Under the pieces are notes generated by a model that saw only the letters and a program-made list of their open reading frames with translations, ran no database searches and was not told where the DNA came from. Source: Alphaproteobacteria bacterium (GTDB taxonomy: Bacteria; Pseudomonadota; Alphaproteobacteria; Rhodobacterales; Rhodobacteraceae). Taken from it: a stretch of 64,000 nucleotides of DNA. Shown piece by piece: positions 1-8,287 of the stretch. The DNA is taken from positions 1 to 64,000 of the forward strand of contig JAUHVR010000022.1 of the NCBI GenBank assembly GCA_030424865.1, written 5' to 3'. Made by a program: the position numbers and the translations under genes. Position 1 is the stretch's first letter; every line of letters begins with the position of its first letter.

Positions 1-114
1 ATCATGTTCGGGCGCCTCAAGGACTGGAGGCGCGTGGCAACCCGCTATGACCGCTGTCCAAAGGTCTTTCTCTCAGCCATCGCTCTCGCGGCAACCGTCA
101 TCTACTGGTTATGA
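1..114 (+). mobile_element. IS5-family transposase, C-terminal fragment (gene runs off the left edge)
   Basis: The first 37 codons read in frame 1 to a TGA at 112-114. They give the typical C-terminus of an IS5/IS427-type DDE transposase, including IMFGRLKDWRRVATRYDR and a hydrophobic end ALAATVIYWL. In this family the region follows the catalytic Glu of the DDE triad and holds the conserved R/K residues of the Y-(2)-R-(3)-E-(6)-K signature. Only the end lies in the window, so whether the element is intact cannot be judged. The right terminal inverted repeat should lie just after the stop (about 112-135), but it cannot be confirmed without the left end. The element abuts the upstream region of a luxR-type gene. 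Confidence 0.8.
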
Positions 115-197
115 ATCCTGACCCTAAATTTTCACCCGAGTACCGAATTTCGCCCCCATAGAGTATATTTTTTAAACCAAAATGGCGTGGAAGGCGG

Positions 198-217
198 TGA
201 AAGTTGATGCACTTTCA
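198..217. promoter_or_regulatory. 20-bp palindrome, lux-box-like candidate operator
   Basis: TGAAAGT and ACTTTCA form perfect 7-bp arms around a 6-bp spacer, 20 bp in total, the usual size of LuxR-type operators. It lies about 105 bp upstream of the chosen start of the LuxR-type gene at 322. A smaller inverted repeat (AACCT-N4-AGGTT, 224-237) follows immediately. Binding by the adjacent regulator (autoregulation) is inferred from size and position only. Confidence 0.45.
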
Positions 218-321
218 AAATGAAACCTTTAGAGGTTGTACTTGGGGTAATATAGAAGTGTCACCGGGCGGCATTATTGGTTCGGGGGTACTTTTATATA
301 AAGGGGGTTAGACGCAAGGGG

Positions 322-1140
322 ATGACGCAGCACAGTTTACAGCCGACCGAAAGTCCGTTTTCAGATTTTGGTTTCCCGCAAAGGCTTGAGCATTACAAGG
401 CGCGGCTCAACGCGGCTGAAAGTGCCGCCGACTGCTGGGATGTTTTCAGAGAATTGTCCGAGGCGCTGGGTTTCGAACATGTGGTCTTTGCGCATGAGTT
501 CACCGATGATGGCGCAGAACGCGCAATGCGTTTCAAGTGGTCCAGCAAGGTCGCCCGTCACAAGGCATTTGCCAATGTCCGGCCGCCTTTTGATCCGGTG
601 TTGCTGCTGAAGAAACGCCTGTCGACGCCGGCCTACTTTGGTGCGTCCTTCTTTCGGGACCCGCTGCACAGCTCGATCTTCGAAGCCGAAGAAGAGGCGC
701 GCATCCACTATGCGGCGACCGCTGGCTGGAATTCGGCACTGGCGCTGCCTTTGGAGACCCATCTGAGGGATGGCCCGACGCTGATCGTGCTTGCAAGCGC
801 ACTGGGGCGAACGGATTTTCTGGCCATGATCCGCGAAAACGGCTGGCTTATTCATGTACTGAGCCTGGAGTTCGCTCGGGTGTACCTGTCGCACGTCCGT
901 AGGGACGCGGTTCAGAAAATCGGCCTGACCGCGCGGCAGCGGGAATTGTTGCATCTCACGGCGCTGGGGTACTCGACCAAGCAAATTGCGCATGTGACGG
1001 GTGTGACGGAACAGGCCGTGTCCAAGACAATGCGCAAGATCTCGTCGCACTTTGGCACGGCAACGCGGGTGGGCATTGTCGCACGCGCCGCGCAGCTGGG
1101 CATGTTTGACGACCCGTCCGTGTCTTTGCAGGACAAATAG
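322..1140 (+). CDS. LuxR-family transcriptional regulator with autoinducer-binding domain (no luxI next to it)
   Basis: 272-aa cytoplasmic DNA-binding regulator. Residues about 25-190 look like an acyl-homoserine-lactone-binding domain (W/F-rich, with AGWNSALALPLETHLRDG in the ligand-pocket region). The C-terminal ~65 residues are a GerE/LuxR helix-turn-helix (LTARQRELLHLTALGYSTKQ followed by IAHVTGVTEQAVSKTMRKI). The ATG at 322 is chosen because it gives a normal N-terminus; an in-frame TTG at 277 would add 15 residues. No luxI lies beside it, although a luxR/luxI pair sits 12 kb away at 13.5-15 kb, so it could sense that signal or an exogenous one. It lies directly downstream of an IS5 transposase end, and a 20-bp palindrome at 198-217 may be its operator. 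Confidence 0.85.
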   Translation: MTQHSLQPTESPFSDFGFPQRLEHYKARLNAAESAADCWDVFRELSEALGFEHVVFAHEFTDDGAERAMRFKWSSKVARHKAFANVRPPFDPVLLLKKRLSTPAYFGASFFRDPLHSSIFEAEEEARIHYAATAGWNSALALPLETHLRDGPTLIVLASALGRTDFLAMIRENGWLIHVLSLEFARVYLSHVRRDAVQKIGLTARQRELLHLTALGYSTKQIAHVTGVTEQAVSKTMRKISSHFGTATRVGIVARAAQLGMFDDPSVSLQDK

Positions 1141-1147
1141 AGCATTC

Positions 1148-1180
1148 GAGGCCTGCGGGTTTGACGAACCCGCAGGCCTC
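1148..1180 (+). terminator. Strong hairpin after the LuxR-type gene
   Basis: Perfect 14-bp arms (GAGGCCTGCGGGTT / AACCCGCAGGCCTC) close a 5-nt loop, starting 7 bp after the stop codon. There is no T-tract behind it, so it may act as a transcript 3'-end stabiliser or factor-assisted terminator. The hairpin after the operon at 6026 shares the GGCCTGCG core of its stem. Confidence 0.6.
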
Positions 1181-1303
1181 GGTCCGTGACCGTCGCGGTG
1201 GCCACCGTTCAGCAGCGACGCACAACAAGTCCTTTACAGTCGTGTTTTTGCAGCGTTTTATGTGAACGTTAACCGCGTTGATCTTCGTGGAGGAGGAGGA
1301 GAC

Positions 1304-3100
1304 GTGCGAGCAACCGACACATCGGACCCCGAGTATTTTCACAAGGTGGTGGATTGCCAGTACGCCTGTCCGGCGCACACGCCTGTCCCGGCCTATATCC
1401 GATTGATTGCCCAGGAAAGGTACACGGATGCCTATTTGATCAACTGGGAAAGCAATGTCTTTCCCGGTGTTCTCGGCCGCACCTGTGACCGCCCGTGCGA
1501 GCCCGCCTGCAGGCGTGGTCGGGTCGAAGAGGAACCAGTCGCGATTTGTCGACTGAAACGGGTGGCCGCGGACTTCAAGGACGACGTGGCCGCGATGTTG
1601 CCCAAGGCGGGCAAGCCCAATGGTAAGAAGATTGCGCTGATTGGGGCGGGGCCTGCGTCCTTGACCGTGGCGCGTGACCTTGCCCCTCTGGGGTATGAAC
1701 TGCACGTCTATGACGAACAGCCCAAGGGCGGTGGCTTCATGCGCAGCCAGATCCCCTCGTTCCGGTTGCCCGAAAGCGTGCTGGACGAAGAGATCGGCTA
1801 TATTCTGGACATGGGCGTCACGACGGTGTTCGACACCTATGTCGACAGCATGGCCGAAATGCTGACCAAAGGCTACGACGCGATCTTTGTCGGGTCCGGC
1901 GCGCCGCGGGGGCGGGATCTGCCGAAACTGCCGGGGCGGCAAGAGGCGGATGCCAACATTCACATCGGGATCAACTGGCTGTCTGGCGTCGCTTTTGAGC
2001 ACACCAAAGAGATCGGCAAGCGGGTGATCGTGCTGGGCGGTGGCAACACCGCGATGGACTGCTGCCGCACCTCGCGCCGCCTGGGTGGCGAAGAGGTCAA
2101 GGTCATCGTGCGCAGCCCCTTTGACGACATGAAGGCCAGCCCCTGGGAAAAAGAGGACGCGATGCATGAAGGCATCCCGATCCTCGACAACCATGTGCCG
2201 CTGGAATTTGTCGTCGAAGACGGCAAGCTGGTGGGCATGAAATTCGACAAGGTCGAAGCCAAATACGATGCCGACGGCCGGCGTCAGCTGATCTCGACCG
2301 GCGAGGCGCCCGAGTTCGTGCCCTGTGATGACGTGATCATCGCCATCGGTCAGGAAAACGCCTTTCCCTGGATCGAGAAAGAAACCGGCATCCGCTTTAC
2401 CAGCTGGGGCACGCCGATCATCAACGATGACGAGACGTTCCAGTCGACGCGCAAAGAGGTCTTCTTTGGCGGTGACAGCGCCTTTGGGCCGTCCAACATC
2501 ATCACGGCGGTGGCGCATGGTCACAAGGCGGCGGTGTCGATCGACCTCTATTGTCAGGGCAAGGATCTGTCCAAACGGCCCCCGCCCAATGTTACGCTGG
2601 TTGGCCAGAAGATGGGCATCCATGAATGGAGCTATGACTCGGTGCCGATCCTGGACGAACGCAAGGTGGTCCCGCTAGAGGATCTGACCCGCTCATTGGC
2701 CGACCGGATGGTCGAGGTCGAACTGGGTTTTGATGCCGAAACCGCGTTTATCGAGGCCGAGCGTTGCCTGAACTGCGATGCGCAGACCGTATTCACGGAT
2801 GCCAATTGCATCGAATGTGACGCCTGCACCGATATCTGTCCGACCAGTTGCATCACTTTCACCGAAAACGCCGAAGAACCGGAGCTGCGGCAGAAACTCA
2901 TGGTCCCGGCCGAGAACGAGACGCAGGATCTCTATGTCTCGGGTGACCTGCCGACGGGGCGGGTCATGGTCAAGGACGAAGATGTCTGCCTGCACTGCGG
3001 GCTTTGCGCCGAACGCTGCCCGACGGCGGCCTGGGACATGCAGATGTTCCTTTACAATATGGCCAAGGCGACGCCGAACCTGCTGGAGGGTGCAAAATGA
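1304..3100 (+). CDS. GltD-like FAD/NAD(P)-binding subunit with C-terminal ferredoxin domain, partner of a 2-oxoacid oxidoreductase
   Basis: 598-aa predicted flavoprotein that probably passes electrons between NAD(P)H and the thiamine-diphosphate oxidoreductase encoded next. The N-terminal part has the Cys-rich Fe-S region of the glutamate-synthase small-subunit family (CQYACP; later CDRPCEPACRRG). An FAD fold follows (IALIGAGPASLTVARDLA), then a second nucleotide fold (VIVLGGGNTAMDCCR). The C-terminus carries two 4Fe-4S motifs (CIECDACTDICP and CLHCGLCAERCP). The GTG at 1304 is preferred because it follows an excellent GGAGGAGGAG ribosome site; an upstream GTG at 1262 would place that site inside the gene. 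The stop overlaps the next start (ATGA), so translation is probably coupled. The physiological 2-oxoacid cannot be read from the sequence. Confidence 0.85.
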   Translation: MRATDTSDPEYFHKVVDCQYACPAHTPVPAYIRLIAQERYTDAYLINWESNVFPGVLGRTCDRPCEPACRRGRVEEEPVAICRLKRVAADFKDDVAAMLPKAGKPNGKKIALIGAGPASLTVARDLAPLGYELHVYDEQPKGGGFMRSQIPSFRLPESVLDEEIGYILDMGVTTVFDTYVDSMAEMLTKGYDAIFVGSGAPRGRDLPKLPGRQEADANIHIGINWLSGVAFEHTKEIGKRVIVLGGGNTAMDCCRTSRRLGGEEVKVIVRSPFDDMKASPWEKEDAMHEGIPILDNHVPLEFVVEDGKLVGMKFDKVEAKYDADGRRQLISTGEAPEFVPCDDVIIAIGQENAFPWIEKETGIRFTSWGTPIINDDETFQSTRKEVFFGGDSAFGPSNIITAVAHGHKAAVSIDLYCQGKDLSKRPPPNVTLVGQKMGIHEWSYDSVPILDERKVVPLEDLTRSLADRMVEVELGFDAETAFIEAERCLNCDAQTVFTDANCIECDACTDICPTSCITFTENAEEPELRQKLMVPAENETQDLYVSGDLPTGRVMVKDEDVCLHCGLCAERCPTAAWDMQMFLYNMAKATPNLLEGAK

Positions 3101-4977
3101 AGCAGATCGCAGGGATCAACGATTTTGTCGTCAAGTTCGCCAATGTGAACGGCACCGGGTCGGCCTCGGCCAACCACCTGTTCGCCAAGGCGATTTTCCG
3201 CATGGGCATCCCCGTCAGCCCGCGCAATATCTTTCCGTCGAACATTCAGGGCCTGCCGACCTGGTACGAGGTGCGCGTCAGCTCCAAAGGCTATCTGGGT
3301 CGGCGCGGGGGGGTCGACCTGATGCTCTGCGTCAATCCCCAGACGATGGAGGATGACGTCAAAAGCGTCGAACCCGGCGGGTACTTTGTCTATGACAACA
3401 CCCGCCCGCTGGCCCCGCATCTGAAGCGCGATGACATCACCTATTTCGGCATCCCGCTGACCGAGATGTGCATGCGCGAATTCAAGGTGGCTCGGCTGCA
3501 GCAACTCTTGAAAAACGTAGTCTACGTTGGCGCGATGGCTGCCCTGCTGGAGATCGATTTTCGCATCCTCAAGGATCTGCTGAGCGATCAGTTCAAGGGC
3601 AAGGAAAAACTGATCCAGCCGAACGTGAAAGCGTTGGAGATGGGCTATCAGTTTGCGCAAAAGAACTTCCCTTGTCCGCTGCCGATCCGGTTGGATCCCA
3701 AGGTCTTTGACGCGCCGCACATCCGCGAAAGCGAGCACATCCTGATGAACGGCAACACCGCCGCCGCGCTGGGTGCGATCTATGGCGGCGCGACGGTTGC
3801 GGCCTGGTATCCGATCACGCCGTCGACCAGCGTGGTCGATGCCTTTTCGCAATACGCCGAACGGATGCGGATCGATCCCGGCACGGGGAAAAAGAACTTT
3901 GCGATCCTGCAGGCCGAGGATGAATTGGCCGCGATGGGCGTCGTCGTCGGCGCCAGCTGGAACGGCGCGCGAGCCTTTACGGCAACCTCCGGCCCCGGCC
4001 TGTCGCTGATGAGCGAATTCCTGGGGCTGGCGTATTTTGCCGAGGTCCCGGTGGTGCTGATCGACGTGCAGCGATCCGGTCCTTCGACGGGCATGCCGAC
4101 GCGCAGCCAGCAATCGGACATCCTCGCCGCCGCTTATGCCAGCCATGGCGACACCAAACACGTGCTGCTGTTCCCGGCCACCCCGCGTGAGTGTTTCGAC
4201 ATGACCGTGCAGGCCTTTGATCTGGCCGAGCAACTGCAGACGCCCGTCATCATGATGTCGGACCTTGATCTGGGCATGAACGACTGGATGTCGCCGCCGC
4301 TGGAATGGGACGACAGTTACGAGATGAACCGGGGCAAGGTGCTGGACGCCAAGGCGCTGGACGAGGCCGAAACATGGGGGCGTTATCTGGACGTCGACGG
4401 CGACGGGATTTGCTATCGCACGCTGCCGGGGGCGCATCCCGACAAGGGCTCGTTCTTTACCCGTGGGTCTTCCAAGGACGAAATGGCGATCTATTCGGAA
4501 AAGGGCGAGGACTACGTGCAGAACGTCGACCGCCTGCTGCGCAAGTTCGAGACCGCCAAATCCTATGTCCCCGAACCCAAGGTGCATGACCCGATCCCGG
4601 TCAAGAAACCCAAGACCAAGCTGAAGCTTGGCGCGCTGTTCTTCGGCACCTCGGCCTCGCCGTCATATGAGGCGGTCGAGATCCTGGCGGACGAGGGCTA
4701 TCCCATCGACGTCATGCGCATCCGCGCCTTCCCGTTCCATCGCGATCTTGATGCCTTTGTGCATGACCACGACATGGTCTTTGTCATCGAACAGAACCGC
4801 GACGGCCAGATGCGCCAGCTGATCATGAACGAATGCCACATCGCGCCGGACAAGCTGACCTCGGTGCTGAATTATTCGGGCACGCCGATCACGGCGCGCA
4901 CCATCGCAAGACAGATCCGCGAGGCGCTGGACACCAAGGGCGCCGAGATCGTCAAGCTGCATCCGGAGACCGCCTGA
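3097..4977 (+). CDS. 2-oxoacid:ferredoxin oxidoreductase, fused gamma-alpha subunit
   Basis: 626-aa subunit of a KorA-type oxidoreductase, which decarboxylates a 2-oxoacid to the acyl-CoA with low-potential electron transfer. The first ~190 residues are the gamma domain (GTGSASANHLFAKAIFRMG; GRRGGVDLMLCVNPQ). From about residue 215 the alpha/pyrimidine-binding domain follows (GNTAAALGAIYGGATVAAWY, then TATSGPGLSLMSEFLGLAYF and a STGMPTRSQQSD segment typical of the family). It starts inside the last codons of the upstream flavoprotein and its own stop overlaps the start of the beta subunit, so the three genes form one compact operon. The exact substrate (2-oxoglutarate, pyruvate, branched-chain or aryl 2-oxoacid) is open. 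Confidence 0.88.
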   Translation: MKQIAGINDFVVKFANVNGTGSASANHLFAKAIFRMGIPVSPRNIFPSNIQGLPTWYEVRVSSKGYLGRRGGVDLMLCVNPQTMEDDVKSVEPGGYFVYDNTRPLAPHLKRDDITYFGIPLTEMCMREFKVARLQQLLKNVVYVGAMAALLEIDFRILKDLLSDQFKGKEKLIQPNVKALEMGYQFAQKNFPCPLPIRLDPKVFDAPHIRESEHILMNGNTAAALGAIYGGATVAAWYPITPSTSVVDAFSQYAERMRIDPGTGKKNFAILQAEDELAAMGVVVGASWNGARAFTATSGPGLSLMSEFLGLAYFAEVPVVLIDVQRSGPSTGMPTRSQQSDILAAAYASHGDTKHVLLFPATPRECFDMTVQAFDLAEQLQTPVIMMSDLDLGMNDWMSPPLEWDDSYEMNRGKVLDAKALDEAETWGRYLDVDGDGICYRTLPGAHPDKGSFFTRGSSKDEMAIYSEKGEDYVQNVDRLLRKFETAKSYVPEPKVHDPIPVKKPKTKLKLGALFFGTSASPSYEAVEILADEGYPIDVMRIRAFPFHRDLDAFVHDHDMVFVIEQNRDGQMRQLIMNECHIAPDKLTSVLNYSGTPITARTIARQIREALDTKGAEIVKLHPETA

Positions 4978-6026
4978 TGTCCTATTACAAGCCAAAGTTC
5001 CGCCATCCGAACCTGCCCAAGAACGATCTGGGCTACACCGTTGCGGATTACGACGGGTCGATCTCGACCCTGTGTGCCGGTTGCGGGCACGACAGCATCT
5101 CGGCGGCGATCCGGAACGCCTGTTTCCTGTCCTCGATCCCGCCACACAAGATTGCCAAACTGTCGGGCATCGGCTGTTCGTCCAAGATGCCGACTTATTT
5201 CCTGGGCAAAAGCCACGGGTTCAACTCGGTGCATGGGCGGATGCCCTCGGTGGCCACGGGCGCGAGCGTGGCGAACCGCGATCTGATCTATCTGGGCGTC
5301 TCGGGCGACGGCGACACGGCCTCGATCGGCATGGGGCAGTTTGTGCACCTGATCCGGCGCAACGTGAACATGACCTATATCGTCGCCAACAACGGCTGTT
5401 ATGGCCTGACCAAAGGGCAGGACAGCGCGACCGCAGACCTTGGGTCGGTGAACAAATATGGCGGCACGAACCCCTTTGACGGCATCGATCTGGCCAGTCT
5501 GGCGCTTTTGCAAGGGGCAAGCTTTGTCGCGCGCAGCTTTTCGGGCGACAAGGAACAGCTGGAACCGCTGATCCGTGCCGCAATGGCGCATCGCGGGTTT
5601 GCCTTCATCGACGTCGTGTCGCCCTGCGTGACCTTTGCCAACCATTCGGGGTCGACGAAAAGCTATGCCGCCACCCGCGAACATCTGGACGCCATGCCGG
5701 TGGATTTTGTGCCCATGCGCGAAGAGATCCGCACCAGCTATCGCGAAGGGTCCAGCCAATCTGTTACGCTGCACGATGGCTCGATCATTCACCTGATGAA
5801 AGCGCGCGAGGATTACCGGGCCGACGACCGGACCGAAGCGCTGATGGCGGTGCAATCGGCCAATGCCTCGGGCGATATCCTGACGGGGCTTTTGTACCTG
5901 GATCCGAACTCGCAGGACCTGAACCAGACGATCAACCTGGCGACCAAGCCGTTGAACAAGCTTGGAAAAGACGAGCTTTGTCCCGGCAGCCGCGTGTTGA
6001 ACAGCATCAACGAAGGCCTGCGCTGA
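4977..6026 (+). CDS. 2-oxoacid:ferredoxin oxidoreductase, beta (thiamine diphosphate) subunit
   Basis: 349-aa KorB/PorB-type subunit that binds thiamine diphosphate. Visible family marks are LCAGCGHDSISAAIRNACF, IGCSSKMPTYF, the HGRMPSVATGA segment, and the diphosphate/Mg-binding run GVSGDGDTASIGMGQF followed by NNGCYGLTKGQ. The ATG at 4977 overlaps the stop of the alpha subunit by one base (TGATG); longer reading upstream is out of frame with any coupling and is not supported. The gene ends the operon at a strong hairpin. Together the three genes make a self-contained enzyme with alpha-gamma, beta and flavoprotein parts. Confidence 0.88.
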   Translation: MSYYKPKFRHPNLPKNDLGYTVADYDGSISTLCAGCGHDSISAAIRNACFLSSIPPHKIAKLSGIGCSSKMPTYFLGKSHGFNSVHGRMPSVATGASVANRDLIYLGVSGDGDTASIGMGQFVHLIRRNVNMTYIVANNGCYGLTKGQDSATADLGSVNKYGGTNPFDGIDLASLALLQGASFVARSFSGDKEQLEPLIRAAMAHRGFAFIDVVSPCVTFANHSGSTKSYAATREHLDAMPVDFVPMREEIRTSYREGSSQSVTLHDGSIIHLMKAREDYRADDRTEALMAVQSANASGDILTGLLYLDPNSQDLNQTINLATKPLNKLGKDELCPGSRVLNSINEGLR

Positions 6027-6039
6027 CCAAGCGCAGGCC
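6015..6039. terminator. Bidirectional hairpin between convergent genes
   Basis: GGCCTGCGCT / AGCGCAGGCC arms (10 bp, 5-nt loop) overlap the last codons of the beta subunit gene and precede the 3' end of the minus-strand aldo/keto reductase. There is no T-tract on either side. Confidence 0.6.
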
Positions 6040-6054
6040 CCGGCAATTCGGCGC

Positions 6055-7038
6055 TTAGAAGTAGCGCTCGGCCCCGATCAGCTGCCAGTTGTTGTAGCGG
6101 TCGCCGTTGGCAAAGCCTAAGGGCAGGATGCGCGCGATATCGGCGCGATCGGCGTCACTTAGCTCGATGTCCGCGGCCTTGGACCATTCCGCCAAATGTT
6201 CAGCGGTACGGGTTCCCGGGATCGGGATCAGGTGGTTGCCCTGATCAAAGACCCAGGCCAGCGCCATCTCAGAGACGGTGCGTCCCTTGCCTTGGCACCA
6301 TTCGCGGAAGGCTTCGAGGTAGCGTTGGTTGAAGGTGAAGTTCGGATAGGTGAAGCGTGGGATTTCGCGGCGGAAATCGGTGTCTTTCATCTGATTGGGC
6401 GAGATCGAGCTGTCGCTGAAGAAGCCCCGCGCCAGGGGTGAGAAGGGCACAAAAGCGACGCCTAATTCGGCGCAGGTCTGGATCAGGCCCAACTCGGGTG
6501 AGCGTGACCAGAGCGAGTATTCGTTCTGGACAGCGGTGCAGGGGTGGACAGCGCAGGCGCGCCGCACCGTGGCGGGCGACACCTCGGACAGGCCGTAGCC
6601 GTCGATCAGCCCCTCGTCGATGAAGCCGACCAGGCTTTCGATGAGCGCCTCGACCTCGATCTCGGGTTGGCGGCGATGGATGTAGAACAGCTCGACCTTG
6701 TCGCGGCCCAGCCGTTTCAAGGATTGTTCCAACTCGCTTTTGAGATAGTCGCGGTCGTTGTTAAAGGTCCGCCGTTCGCCGGGGACAATACCTGCCTTGG
6801 TGGCCAGAACGATCTCGGTTGGTTTGGCTGTCAGGTATTTGCCGATGATGGTCTCGGACACGCCCATGCCATAGATATTGGCGGTGTCCCAGAACGTGAT
6901 CCCGGCCTCGACCACGGCATCGAGGCATTCAAGGCTGGTCTCTTCGTCGGCGTCTCCGAAGAAACCAGCAAAACTCATTGCGCCAAAGCCAAGCGCACTC
7001 ACCTGTGGGCCATTGACCCCAAGTTGGCGTGTTTTCAT
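6055..7038 (-). CDS. Aldo/keto reductase
   Basis: 327-aa NADPH-dependent oxidoreductase of the aldo/keto reductase superfamily (YajO/Tas/AKR13-like). Visible marks are LGFGAMSFAGFFG near the N-terminus, the catalytic Asp/Tyr region FWDTANIYGMGVSETIIGKY, the Lys region VLATKAGI, and the late GNHLIPIPGTRTAEHLAEW cofactor segment. The ATG at 7038 follows a GGGAG ribosome site; a TTG 15 bp upstream is less likely. It is a single gene convergent with the oxidoreductase operon; no substrate can be assigned. Confidence 0.88.
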   Translation of the reverse strand: MKTRQLGVNGPQVSALGFGAMSFAGFFGDADEETSLECLDAVVEAGITFWDTANIYGMGVSETIIGKYLTAKPTEIVLATKAGIVPGERRTFNNDRDYLKSELEQSLKRLGRDKVELFYIHRRQPEIEVEALIESLVGFIDEGLIDGYGLSEVSPATVRRACAVHPCTAVQNEYSLWSRSPELGLIQTCAELGVAFVPFSPLARGFFSDSSISPNQMKDTDFRREIPRFTYPNFTFNQRYLEAFREWCQGKGRTVSEMALAWVFDQGNHLIPIPGTRTAEHLAEWSKAADIELSDADRADIARILPLGFANGDRYNNWQLIGAERYF

Positions 7039-7116
7039 ATCAATAGCTCCCAAAGAAAAAGGCTGCCCTATTGGTGCAGCCTGTTCCAGTTTTTTTCTTG
7101 TCGGACAACCTGATTG

Positions 7117-7821
7117 TCAAGCAAAGGCCGCTTCAAGCGCAATTTCGACCATGTCGCCAAAGCTGCGTTCCCGCTGGTCCGCCGGCAGCGCCTCACCCGT
7201 CAAGAGGTGGTCGCTGACGGTCACAATGGCCAGGCCGCGAATGCCGTAGCGCGCTGCGAGATTGTAAAGCTCTGCGGCCTCCATCTCGACCCCAAGAATG
7301 CCGTGACGGGTCATTTGTTCATTCAGATCAGGACGTTCGTCATAGAACGTGTCTGACGAATAGATGCCGCCCACATGGGTTGTGACATCGCGGCTTTCCG
7401 CCGCTGCCACCGCCGCACGCAAAAGAGCCCAATCGGCACAAGGCGCAAAATTGAATTCCCGGAAGATCGTGCTTGACGGGGTTGAAACGGAACTCGCGGT
7501 CATCGCGATGATGACATCACGCACGCTGACACTGTCCTGCATCCCGCCACACGACCCGATCCGGATCAGCGTCTTGGCGCCAAAGTCGCGGATCAACTCG
7601 TTGGCGTAGATCGAGAACGAGGGCATGCCCATGCCCGATCCCTGGATCGAGACGCGGTTGCCCTTGTAGGTCCCGGTAAAGCCCAGCATCCCACGGGTGT
7701 TGTTGACCTGTTCGGCATCTTCCAAAAAGGTTTCAGCCGCCCATTTGGCCCGCAAGGGATCACCCGGCATCAGCACGGTTTCGGCGATCTGGCCCGGTTC
7801 GGCCCCGATATGAATTGTCAT
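7117..7821 (-). CDS. deoD: Purine-nucleoside phosphorylase, DeoD type
   Basis: 234-aa enzyme, the normal length for DeoD, catalysing phosphorolysis of purine (deoxy)nucleosides for base salvage in the cytoplasm. The N-terminus [20 protein letters not shown] and [20 protein letters not shown], the [19 protein letters not shown] segment, the [10 protein letters not shown] phosphate-site motif and [18 protein letters not shown] are all characteristic. The putative general acid Asp lies in the [19 protein letters not shown] segment. It starts just 11 bp downstream of the 3' end of the H-NS-like gene on the same strand, so the two may be co-transcribed. Confidence 0.93.
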   Translation of the reverse strand: MTIHIGAEPGQIAETVLMPGDPLRAKWAAETFLEDAEQVNNTRGMLGFTGTYKGNRVSIQGSGMGMPSFSIYANELIRDFGAKTLIRIGSCGGMQDSVSVRDVIIAMTASSVSTPSSTIFREFNFAPCADWALLRAAVAAAESRDVTTHVGGIYSSDTFYDERPDLNEQMTRHGILGVEMEAAELYNLAARYGIRGLAIVTVSDHLLTGEALPADQRERSFGDMVEIALEAAFA

Positions 7822-7832
7822 CAGGGTGCCTG

Positions 7833-8135
7833 TTAGATTTTCAGTTCGTCGATATCGCGGCCTTCTTCAATCGCCGAAAGAACCCAGTTGGGCTTGCGGC
7901 CCCGGCCGGTCCATGTCTGCGAAGGGTCGGCGGGGTTGCGGTATTTCGGAACACCTTTGCCGCCTTTGCCGCCCAATAGATCGTCGAGCGAGAACCCGTA
8001 TTCCTTGGCGGCCTGTTCTGCCGCTTTTTTGGCATCGGCTTTACGGCGCGCATCAATGGTCTTTAGCGCCTTATCGACATCGGACTTGAGTTGTTTCAAC
8101 TCGTCTTTTGACAGGGCTTCCAGATTGATTTCCAT
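7833..8135 (-). CDS. H-NS-like nucleoid protein (HvrA/Spb family)
   Basis: 100-aa small DNA-binding protein. Residues 1-50 form a charged helical/coiled-coil oligomerisation region ([20 protein letters not shown]). The C-terminal part carries the H-NS DNA-binding core ([20 protein letters not shown], then NW), which contacts the minor groove of AT-rich DNA. HvrA/Spb-type proteins of Rhodobacter are this size. An AAGGGAGACAAT ribosome site precedes the ATG at 8135. It probably silences AT-rich, horizontally acquired DNA, which this window does contain. Confidence 0.9.
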   Translation of the reverse strand: MEINLEALSKDELKQLKSDVDKALKTIDARRKADAKKAAEQAAKEYGFSLDDLLGGKGGKGVPKYRNPADPSQTWTGRGRKPNWVLSAIEEGRDIDELKI

Positions 8136-8232
8136 TATTGTCTCCCTTTATTTTATGATTGCGTAAACAATGGTTCTGGAAAAGAGCAAGTACCGATTTT
8201 GTGTCAATCTTGCATTAATGCATGAAATGACG

Positions 8233-8259
8233 CCCCGCTCACCATTTAGGTGAGCGGGG
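8233..8259 (-). terminator. Hairpin downstream of ecm
   Basis: CCCCGCTCACC / GGTGAGCGGGG form 11-bp arms around a 5-nt loop, 28 bp past the ecm stop on the minus strand. No T-tract follows. Confidence 0.6.
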
Positions 8260-8287
8260 TTCCGCCGAAACAAGCCTGAGTTATCAA

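Noticed and set aside
956-2623. Long minus-strand open frame opposite the flavoprotein gene
   Set aside because: It is a high-GC antisense shadow; the plus-strand gene has clear FAD and Fe-S motifs and a strong ribosome site.
3052-4587. Long minus-strand open frame opposite the korA-like gene
   Set aside because: Low-complexity His/Arg/Gln-rich antisense product with no family features; the plus strand encodes a clear oxidoreductase.
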